From positions 116,659 through 180,658 of the forward strand of contig NZ_JALJYC010000001.1 of the NCBI RefSeq assembly GCF_024170405.1: a stretch of DNA of 64,000 bases, given 5' to 3'. The position numbers and the translations under genes are program-made. Source of the DNA: Neisseria perflava. Lineage in GTDB: Bacteria > Pseudomonadota > Gammaproteobacteria > Burkholderiales > Neisseriaceae. The notes below the pieces were generated by a model. It did not search any database. It had not been told where the DNA came from and worked only from the letters and a program-made list of their open reading frames with translations. This document shows, one piece after another, positions 42,970-50,038 of this stretch. Every line of letters begins with the position of its first letter. Positions within the stretch are counted from its first letter, which is position 1.

Positions 42970-43907
42970 GATGGAATACTCTCTGTTTGAATGGTGACGG
43001 ATTGTTTGAGTTCGTTCAGACGGCCTGCGTCGGGTACGCGGAAGCCGACCTGAGAGACGGCGTTGGCGGCCAGTGCGGCGGCGGTGCGCAAGGTGTCTTC
43101 GGGGGTAAAGCCCGAAGCGAGGCCGTGCAGCATACCCGCCATCAGCGTATCGCCCGCGCCGACAGTGCTTTTCACTTCAACTTTGGCGGCGGAGGCGTGC
43201 AGGCACAGGCCGTCATGCAGCCAGTTGACACCGTGTTCCCCCATAGACACGACGGCATGGGTAATCTCGGCGCCGGTATCAGCCAGCAACGCAGCTTGTT
43301 CGGCTGCATTGCCGGCCGCGCCGCCGAAGCTCTCGTGTAATTCGTCGGTATTGGGTTTAATCAGATACGGATTGCAGGCCACGGCTGCGGTCAGCGCCGC
43401 GCCGCTGGTGTCAACGGCAATGTGCGGATTGGTGTTTTTCAGACGGCCTAACAATTCCTGCAAATCCTGCGGCGCAAACTGCTGCGGCAGGCTGCCGGAA
43501 ACGGCGACAAAATCGGCTGCGGCGGCTAGTTCTTCTGCTAGCGCCAAAAGCGCGGCTTTATCGGCGGCGGAAACGGCAAAACCCTTGCCGTTGATGTCGG
43601 TCATGCGTCCGTTGGCCTCGGCGATTTTGACGTTGGTACGGGTTTCGCCGTCAACATACACAAAGCGGTCGGAAAAGCCCATCGCGGCAAAATGCACTTG
43701 GAACACGGCGGCGTTATCACGGCCGAGAAAGCCGGACACGGTAATCTCGTGCCCCAAATCGCGCAACACCTGCGCCACGTTCAGCCCTTTGCCTGCGGCA
43801 TGGCTTTGCGCCGACTGCTGGCGGTTGACTTCGCCGACGCGCAGGCTGTCGAGGCTGACGGTAAAGTCGATGGCCGGATTGAGGGTGATACACAAAAATT
43901 TAGCCAT
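42966..43907 (-). CDS. fruK: 1-phosphofructokinase
   Basis: A 313-residue PfkB-family kinase converting fructose 1-phosphate to fructose 1,6-bisphosphate. Motifs are N-P-A-I-D-F-T-V near the start, the G-K-G-L-N-V-A block, and the C-terminal anion hole V-G-A-G-D-T-L-M-A-G. It lies four bases after fruB and overlaps fruA. Confidence 0.94.
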   Translation of the reverse strand: MAKFLCITLNPAIDFTVSLDSLRVGEVNRQQSAQSHAAGKGLNVAQVLRDLGHEITVSGFLGRDNAAVFQVHFAAMGFSDRFVYVDGETRTNVKIAEANGRMTDINGKGFAVSAADKAALLALAEELAAAADFVAVSGSLPQQFAPQDLQELLGRLKNTNPHIAVDTSGAALTAAVACNPYLIKPNTDELHESFGGAAGNAAEQAALLADTGAEITHAVVSMGEHGVNWLHDGLCLHASAAKVEVKSTVGAGDTLMAGMLHGLASGFTPEDTLRTAAALAANAVSQVGFRVPDAGRLNELKQSVTIQTESIPS

Positions 43908-43911
43908 GATG

Positions 43912-46767
43912 TTATCCGTTTCTGCTGCTCAAGGAGCGCACTTCGGCGGCAGTGGCGCAGGTCAGCGCTTGTTGCGCCATTTGGCGGCATTCGATCAGAT
44001 TCAGCGTGCGCACTTTGGCTTTCACCAGCGGAATGCTGGCGGCGGACACGCTCAATTCGTCCACGCCCAAGCCCAGCAAGACCGGCACGGCTTTGCTGTC
44101 GGCAGCTAATTCGCCGCACACGCCCACCCATTTGCCGTGCGCATGCGCGGCTTTGACGGTACGGTCAATCAGCGCCAATACGCTTGGGTGCAGGCCGTCG
44201 GCTTCGGCCGACAAAGCCGGATGGCCGCGGTCGATGGCGAGGGTGTATTGGGTCAGGTCGTTGGTGCCGACACTGAAGAAATCCACTTCTTTAGCCAAAT
44301 GTTCGGCAATCAGCGCAGCAGAAGGCACTTCAATCATAATGCCCACTTGCAGGTTGTCGCACGGCACTTGCGCGCGCACGTCATCCAAAATCGCTTTAGC
44401 CGCGTGCCATTCTTCCAGGCGGCCGATCATCGGGAACATCACGCGCAGCGGGCGGCCGTCGGCGGCTTTAAACAGCGCGGCCAACTGCATACGCAACAGT
44501 TGCGGGCGGCGCAGCGTCAGGCGGATACCGCGTTCGCCCAAGAAGGGGTTGGCTTCTTTGGGCATGGGCAGGTAGGGCAGCGGCTTGTCGCCGCCGACAT
44601 CCAGCGTGCGCACCACAATCGGTTTGCCGTCCATCGCGTCAAACACCACGCGGTAGTCTTTTTCCTGCTTCGCCTCATCGGGCGCGTTGGCGTGCGCCAT
44701 AAACACCAATTCGGTGCGCAACAAGCCGACGGCTTCTGCGCCGCGTGTGACGGCTGCGGCAGCGTCCTGCACTTTGCCCAAGTTGACCGCTACTTCTACG
44801 CGGTGGCCGTCTGACGTGACCGCTGCTTCCATGCAGTGCGCTTCGGCTGCTGCGCGCTGCTGCTGCATGATGTCGCGCTGGCGCATGGCTTCTTCCACGC
44901 GGGCGGGCGCGGGGTTGACGAAAAACGCGCCGTCTTCGCCGTTGAGCAATAAGGTGGTTTTTTCAGACGGCAGCGCCAACACCGCTTCGCCCGCGCCGAC
45001 TACGGCGGGCATGCCCAGCGCACGAGCAACAATCGCGCTGTGCGAGCTGGCACCGCCGGCGGCTGTCAGAATACCGGCCACGCGGTTTTTATCCAAACGC
45101 GCCACCACGCTGGGCACCACGTCTTCCATCACCAAAATATACGGCTCGTCGGGCTCGGAGGCCGTCTGAACGCCGCACAACACCGCCATTACTTTATTGC
45201 CCACGTCGCGCAAATCGGCGGCGCGTTCGGCCAGCAGGGCGTTGTTGAGCGATTCCTGCTCTTTGGCTAAGGCTTCGATACGGCTGTGCCAAGCTGCGGC
45301 GGCGGTCAGATTTTCCTGCAAACCGTCGTTTACCTGTTGCAGCAGTTCGGGGTCGTCGAGCAAGGCGGCATGCGCTTTGAAAATCTGGCGCACGGCTTTG
45401 ACTTCGGTGTCTTGGATGGTTTTGCCCAAATCGGCTTTGACCTGCGCAATCGCGTCTTGCAGCTTAATCCGTTCGGCAGCGGCATCACGCGCCACGCGCT
45501 CGTAAGTGAAATGCTGCTCGGCCACTAGATGGATTTTGCCGAAGGCCAAACCCGCAGAAGCGGCCACGCCCTGATTACGCACGTCGTCCTGCAATTTTAC
45601 CGGTTCGACAAACAGCGCGGCGGTGTCGGCATTGCTGCCGTCGTTTTCTTCCAGCGCTTCCACTTCGTCGCCCAAACCGCTTTTCACCGCCTGCACGATT
45701 TGCGCCAAAGCCGCATCGGTATCGCCGACCGGTTCGATGATAAAGGTCAGCGTCTGGCCGCGTACTGCGCCCAGCGACAATAATTTGGTCAGGCTTTTGG
45801 CCGACACATACGCGCCGCCGTCCACGCTCACGCGTACTTCGCCCGGAAATTCTTGGCACAGGTTCGCCAGCGCCGTCGCAGGGCGGGCGTGCAGCCCCAG
45901 CGGGTTGGGCAATACCACCGACACCGACTGCCAGTCGGGGACGGTTTCCGCACCCACCGCCAGCGCGATGTCGCGGCGGGTATGGCTGTTTTGCAGCTCG
46001 GACTGGCCGAACAAAATGCCCATCAGTTTGGATAATTGCGTCATGTCCAGCTTGTCGTTGGCGGCAATGCACACCAATACCGTCAGCTTGCCGCCGTTAA
46101 ACGGCACGGCCTGTTTCGGCTTCACAATCGCCACCGCCGGTTGCAATACATGCTTTTCGCCGGTCACGCACCAAATCTCGCCTTGCACATTAACCGCGTC
46201 GGCCGGATTGAGGCTGCTGATAAAGCCAGCCTCCACCATTTTTTGTTTTTTCAATAAGTTGGCGGCTTGATACAGCACGTCATCAGCGTCGGCGGCCTCG
46301 GTATCGGCGGCAATCAGATTTTCATGCAGGGTCAGCGTTTCTTGTTCGGCGTTGAGCAGCGACAGGATTTCTTGCGGCGTTTGCGCCGCGCTGAGTTTGT
46401 CGGCAATGTCTTCCGACAGAGCGCGGGTTAAGAGTTGCAGGATTTGCAGGTGTTCGTCGGACTTGGCGGCGATGGCGACCGCCAAATAAATTTTGTTGAC
46501 CCCGTCCCACACCACGCCTTCGGGAAAATGCACCAAACGCACGCCGGTGGTGAGGATGGAGCTGCGCGATTCGGGCGTGCCGTGGGGGATGGCAATGCCC
46601 TGACCGAGGTAGGTGGAAGTCTGCGCTTCGCGGGCTTTGAGGCCGCCCAGGTATTCGGGCAGGGTCAGGCCGTCTGAAGAGAGCGTATCGGCAATGATTT
46701 GCAGGGCTTCTTCTTTGTCGGCCGCACGGCGGTTCATGCGGATGTGTTCGGGTAACAGGGTCAGCAT
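43912..46767 (-). CDS. fruB: Multiphosphoryl transfer protein: EIIA(Fru)-HPr-Enzyme I fusion
   Basis: A 951-residue soluble PTS protein carrying the whole phosphate relay for fructose. The EIIA domain has its active His62 in G-I-A-I-P-H-G-T. A second EIIA-like stretch (about 155-265) lacks the histidine. HPr has His293 in L-G-L-H-A-R-P-A. Enzyme I occupies about residues 395-945, with phospho-His576 in G-G-A-S-S-H-S-A-I. The ATG at 46767 has AAAGGA upstream; an in-frame TTG seven codons earlier would bury that site. First gene of the fru operon. It takes phosphate from phosphoenolpyruvate and passes it to FruA. Confidence 0.93.
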   Translation of the reverse strand: MLTLLPEHIRMNRRAADKEEALQIIADTLSSDGLTLPEYLGGLKAREAQTSTYLGQGIAIPHGTPESRSSILTTGVRLVHFPEGVVWDGVNKIYLAVAIAAKSDEHLQILQLLTRALSEDIADKLSAAQTPQEILSLLNAEQETLTLHENLIAADTEAADADDVLYQAANLLKKQKMVEAGFISSLNPADAVNVQGEIWCVTGEKHVLQPAVAIVKPKQAVPFNGGKLTVLVCIAANDKLDMTQLSKLMGILFGQSELQNSHTRRDIALAVGAETVPDWQSVSVVLPNPLGLHARPATALANLCQEFPGEVRVSVDGGAYVSAKSLTKLLSLGAVRGQTLTFIIEPVGDTDAALAQIVQAVKSGLGDEVEALEENDGSNADTAALFVEPVKLQDDVRNQGVAASAGLAFGKIHLVAEQHFTYERVARDAAAERIKLQDAIAQVKADLGKTIQDTEVKAVRQIFKAHAALLDDPELLQQVNDGLQENLTAAAAWHSRIEALAKEQESLNNALLAERAADLRDVGNKVMAVLCGVQTASEPDEPYILVMEDVVPSVVARLDKNRVAGILTAAGGASSHSAIVARALGMPAVVGAGEAVLALPSEKTTLLLNGEDGAFFVNPAPARVEEAMRQRDIMQQQRAAAEAHCMEAAVTSDGHRVEVAVNLGKVQDAAAAVTRGAEAVGLLRTELVFMAHANAPDEAKQEKDYRVVFDAMDGKPIVVRTLDVGGDKPLPYLPMPKEANPFLGERGIRLTLRRPQLLRMQLAALFKAADGRPLRVMFPMIGRLEEWHAAKAILDDVRAQVPCDNLQVGIMIEVPSAALIAEHLAKEVDFFSVGTNDLTQYTLAIDRGHPALSAEADGLHPSVLALIDRTVKAAHAHGKWVGVCGELAADSKAVPVLLGLGVDELSVSAASIPLVKAKVRTLNLIECRQMAQQALTCATAAEVRSLSSRNG

Positions 46768-46845
46768 GGGTATCCTTTCGTTTGACAAGGGAGTAAGTGA
46801 AGCGGGCTGATTCGGCGTAGTGCGCCGTAACTTTACAACTTGTGC

Positions 46846-46875
46846 GTTATACCAATGATTCGGGAAAAAGGGAAT
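46846..46875 (-). promoter_or_regulatory. Probable fruB promoter (extended -10)
   Basis: On the minus strand TTGGTATAAC gives a TGn-TATAAC extended -10 at 46846-46854, about 80 bases before the fruB start; the -35 is poor. A GAATCA half-site lies just upstream and could belong to a FruR-type operator, but no full palindrome is seen. Confidence 0.4.
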
Positions 46876-47329
46876 GGGAAAAGATTAACGTCGGTCAAAT
46901 GTGATGAAACAAATTGCCAAAGTCCGAACGGCAAGACCATGCGCTAGCAAGGAGGGAGGAAATCCGGCATACCGTGCGGATATTAATGATTAGGCGGGCG
47001 GGCAGGAAAATGCCGTCTGAAACAGCGTATTGTTGCAAACGGCATGACTTCAGAAAGCGCAAACAGTAAGTGCGGACCAAAAGCGGGGCAGGCGTTATTC
47101 CACTGATGTTTGACCGGTATGCTATCCCATACGCAGTTTTTGAGTGGCGCATTATCGGGCAAACGGCTGCTGTTTCTGCGGATATTATCAATTTTCAGAC
47201 GGCCTCGAGTTTGGCGGATACCGCTTGGCAATCAGGTTTTTCGTTTACTATCATTCCGCCTGCTTCCATTCGCATGTTAAATCATTAATATCGAATAAAA
47301 AATTTCTGCCGAAATCTTGCAAAAAGTGT

Positions 47330-47359
47330 TTGACAGCGTGGAAATTATCGCTTAGATTT
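47330..47359 (+). promoter_or_regulatory. Strong promoter upstream of the prp leader
   Basis: TTGACA at about 47331-47336, a 17-base spacer, then TAGATT. The match is good. It precedes the small open frame at 47402 by about 45 bases. Confidence 0.55.
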
Positions 47360-47401
47360 TTCAAAACATAAAACTACATCAAACTACAAAGGAACATCAT
47401 C

Positions 47402-47509
47402 ATGACCGCCAAGCTCATTTTCCCTTTCTCGCCGCCAATCTTCCGCATGGCGGTTGCTTCCGCAGTCGTCCGTTCCGCCGCCATCCGAGCGGCCTGTCTG
47501 CCGGTCTGA
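47402..47509 (+). CDS. Possible 35-residue leader peptide upstream of prpB, unknown
   Basis: ATG at 47402 with AAAGGA eight bases upstream and a consensus-like promoter 45 bases before it; stop TGA at 47507-47509. The peptide begins MTAKLIFPFSPPIF and continues with an Ala/Val/Arg-rich amphipathic stretch. It could be a leader peptide, a small protein or the remnant of a decayed gene. No homology is recognised. Confidence 0.35.
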   Translation: MTAKLIFPFSPPIFRMAVASAVVRSAAIRAACLPV

Positions 47510-47562
47510 CCGACATTCCCTTCCTGACTTCCAACCGTCCCTATAGGGCATAATCGTATCTG

Positions 47563-47591
47563 TTGTATTTGGTAATACATTGTTTTAAAAT
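47563..47591 (+). promoter_or_regulatory. Probable prpB promoter with internal palindrome
   Basis: TTGTAT (47563-47568), a 17-base spacer and TAAAAT (47586-47591). The spacer overlaps GTATTTGGTAATAC (47566-47579), an inverted repeat with five-base arms that could be an operator. Confidence 0.45.
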
Positions 47592-47724
47592 AGAAAAATA
47601 ATTTAACCAGAGATTATTGCCGCTTCTCTGTTTCACATATTGTTTGAATGAATCCGCACTACTTGCCGTTACAGTGGCGGCAAGCTGTTTCAATAAAAAC
47701 CGATATATCAAAGGAGAAAACATC

Positions 47725-48606
47725 ATGACCCGACCATCCGCTGGCCTGCTGTTCTGTCAAGCCGTTGAAACGTCGCATCCCTTAGCCGTCGCCGGCTGCG
47801 TCAACGCCTATTTTGCGCGTTTGGCCGAGCAGAGCGGTTTCAAAGCCATCTACCTTTCCGGCGGCGGCGTGGCGGCCTGCTCGTGCGGCATTCCCGATTT
47901 GGGCATTACCACCATGGAAGACGTGCTGACCGATGCGCGGCGCATTACCGACAATGTCGCCACGCCCTTGTTGGTGGACATTGATGTCGGTTGGGGCGGG
48001 GCGTTTAACATTGCCCGCACCATCCGCCAGTTTGAACGCGCAGGCGTGGCAGCGGTACACATCGAAGACCAAGTGGCGCAAAAGCGTTGCGGCCACCGTC
48101 CGAATAAAGCGATTGTTTCTAAAGAAGAAATGGTTGACCGCATTAAGGCTGCCGTGGATGCCCGCACCGATGATAATTTTGTGATTATGGCGCGAACCGA
48201 TGCGCTGGCGGTGGAGGGGTTGGAAGCGGCGCTTGAGCGGGCGCAGGCTTGTGTGGAGGCGGGCGCGGATATGATTTTCCCCGAAGCCATTACCGAATTG
48301 GGCATGTACCGGCAGTTTGCCGACGCAGTCGGCGTGCCGGTATTGGCAAACATTACCGAATTCGGCGCGACGCCGCTTTATACCCAAAGCGAGCTGGCGG
48401 ACAACGGTGTGAAGCTGGTGCTGTATCCGCTGTCGAGCTTCCGCGCCGCCAGCAAAGCCGCGCTGAATGTGTATCAGGCGATTTTGCGCGACGGTACGCA
48501 GGCAAACGTGGTCGATACCATGCAGACACGCGCCGAACTGTACGAACATTTGGGCTACCACGATTTCGAGCAGAAACTCGACCGCCTGTTCAGCAGTAAA
48601 TCCTAA
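47725..48606 (+). CDS. prpB: 2-methylisocitrate lyase
   Basis: A 293-residue enzyme of the isocitrate-lyase family that cleaves 2-methylisocitrate to pyruvate and succinate. Signatures are the N-terminal A-V-A-G-C-V-N-A-Y-F-A, V-D-I-D-V-G-W-G-G-A-F-N, the catalytic K-R-C-G-H-R near residue 120, and I-M-A-R-T-D-A. The ATG at 47725 has a strong AAAGGAG site; an upstream in-frame start is not supported. First structural gene of the propionate operon, 177 bases before prpC. Confidence 0.95.
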   Translation: MTRPSAGLLFCQAVETSHPLAVAGCVNAYFARLAEQSGFKAIYLSGGGVAACSCGIPDLGITTMEDVLTDARRITDNVATPLLVDIDVGWGGAFNIARTIRQFERAGVAAVHIEDQVAQKRCGHRPNKAIVSKEEMVDRIKAAVDARTDDNFVIMARTDALAVEGLEAALERAQACVEAGADMIFPEAITELGMYRQFADAVGVPVLANITEFGATPLYTQSELADNGVKLVLYPLSSFRAASKAALNVYQAILRDGTQANVVDTMQTRAELYEHLGYHDFEQKLDRLFSSKS

Positions 48607-48697
48607 ACGACAATTATCCAAAACCGCGCGGTAGGGATACCGCAGACAACGGCATAACCGTTGGTGTGTTTGAGCTTCGCAGAACCCGCAAGCCCGC

Positions 48698-48737
48698 TTT
48701 CAGACGGCCTCGGCCATCATTCAAGGCCGTCTGAAAA
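48698..48737. repeat. Inside-out DUS pair between prpB and prpC
   Basis: TTTCAGACGGCCT (48698-48710) and AGGCCGTCTGAAAA (48724-48737) face outward. A stem can form, but no U-run follows it on the plus strand. Confidence 0.75.
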
Positions 48738-48783
48738 TTGAAAGCCAAGCTGCAAAAAGAAGAGAAACCATAGGAGAAAAATT

Positions 48784-49932
48784 ATGACAACCGCCATCCA
48801 AACCCCGAAACCGAAAAAATCCGTTGCCTTGTCAGGCGTGGCGGCGGGCAATACCGCGCTGTGCACCGTCGGCCGCAGCGGTAACGATTTGAGCTATCGC
48901 GGCTACGACATTCTCGATTTGGCGCGTTATTGCGAATTTGAAGAAGTGGCGCACCTGCTGATTCACGGCCACCTGCCGACCAAACACGAGTTGGCGGCCT
49001 ACAAAGCCAAGCTCCGCGCCATGCGCAATCTGCCCATCCGCGTGATTAAGGTGTTGGAAAACCTGCCCGCCCACACCCACCCGATGGACGTATTGCGTTC
49101 CGGCGTATCCATGCTCGGCTGCGTACATCCCGAGCGCGAAAGCCAGCCGGTGAGCGAGGCGCGGGACATCGCCGACAAGCTGATTGCCTGTTTGGGCAGC
49201 ATTCTGCTGTATTGGTACCAATATTCCCACAACGGCAAAACCATTTCGCTGGAGAGCGATGAAGACAGCATCGGCGGCCATTTCCTGCATTTGCTGCACG
49301 GCCGCCGTCCGAGCGAATCGCAAATCAAGGCCATGCATATTTCGCTGATTCTGTATGCGGAACACGAGTTTAATGCTTCCACCTTTACCGCCCGCGTGAT
49401 TGCCGGTACCGGCTCGGACATCTATTCCTGCATTACCGGCGCCATCGGTGCGCTCAAAGGCCCGAAACACGGCGGTGCCAACGAAGTGGCCTACGACATC
49501 CAAAAACGCTACCGCAACGCCGTCGAAGCCGAAGCCGACATCCGCGAACGCTTGGCGCGTAAGGAAATCGTCATCGGATTCGGCCACCCTGTTTACACCA
49601 TTGCCGACCCACGCAATGTGGTGATTAAGGAAGTGGCGCGCGAGCTGTCCGAAGAAAAAGGCGATATGCGCCTCTTCGACATCGCCGAACGCTTGGAAAC
49701 GCTGATGAGGGAAGAGAAACACATGTTCCCCAATCTCGACTGGTTCTCCGCCGTGTCGTATCAGAAACTGAGCGTGCCGACCGCCATGTTTACCCCGCTG
49801 TTTGTGATTTCGCGCACCACCGGCTGGGCGGCGCACGTCATCGAGCAGCGGCAGGACGGCAAAATCATCCGCCCGAGCGCCAATTACACCGGCCCCGACG
49901 ATTTGGCGTTTGTTTCGCTGGACGAGCGTTAA
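48784..49932 (+). CDS. prpC: 2-methylcitrate synthase
   Basis: A 382-residue citrate-synthase-family enzyme condensing propionyl-CoA with oxaloacetate. Motifs are S-Y-R-G-Y-D-I-L-D-L-A near residue 36, G-P-K-H-G-G-A-N-E with a catalytic His, and I-G-F-G-H-P-V-Y with the second His. AGGAG precedes the ATG. Length and context distinguish it from the longer TCA-cycle GltA. Confidence 0.94.
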   Translation: MTTAIQTPKPKKSVALSGVAAGNTALCTVGRSGNDLSYRGYDILDLARYCEFEEVAHLLIHGHLPTKHELAAYKAKLRAMRNLPIRVIKVLENLPAHTHPMDVLRSGVSMLGCVHPERESQPVSEARDIADKLIACLGSILLYWYQYSHNGKTISLESDEDSIGGHFLHLLHGRRPSESQIKAMHISLILYAEHEFNASTFTARVIAGTGSDIYSCITGAIGALKGPKHGGANEVAYDIQKRYRNAVEAEADIRERLARKEIVIGFGHPVYTIADPRNVVIKEVARELSEEKGDMRLFDIAERLETLMREEKHMFPNLDWFSAVSYQKLSVPTAMFTPLFVISRTTGWAAHVIEQRQDGKIIRPSANYTGPDDLAFVSLDER

Positions 49933-49940
49933 CACCGGTA

Positions 49941-49986
49941 TTTCAGACGGCCTCAGGGTCTGTTGACAGCAAAGGCCGTCTGAAAA
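49941..49986. repeat. Inside-out DUS pair with AGGGTCTG motif between prpC and acnD
   Basis: TTTCAGACGGCCT and AGGCCGTCTGAAAA arms face outward. The loop contains AGGGTCTGTTGA, identical to the first 12 bases of the MITE-like element at 11563. There is no U-run downstream on the plus strand. Confidence 0.7.
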
Positions 49987-50038
49987 GCAGCACCGCAACA
50001 CCGACCATAAGAAAAACAGCATACAAAGGAAAACCACC

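Larger units (their letters stand above)
46768..47724. other. 957-base gap between divergent fru and prp operons
   Basis: No long credible gene. The fru side holds an extended -10 promoter and a small CGGCG/CGCCG hairpin (46813-46827). The middle (about 46900-47330) has one DUS-like site near 47010, one DUS near 47196, and nothing else recognised. The prp side holds two promoter-like sequences and a 35-codon open frame with a good ribosome site, listed separately. Confidence 0.5.
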
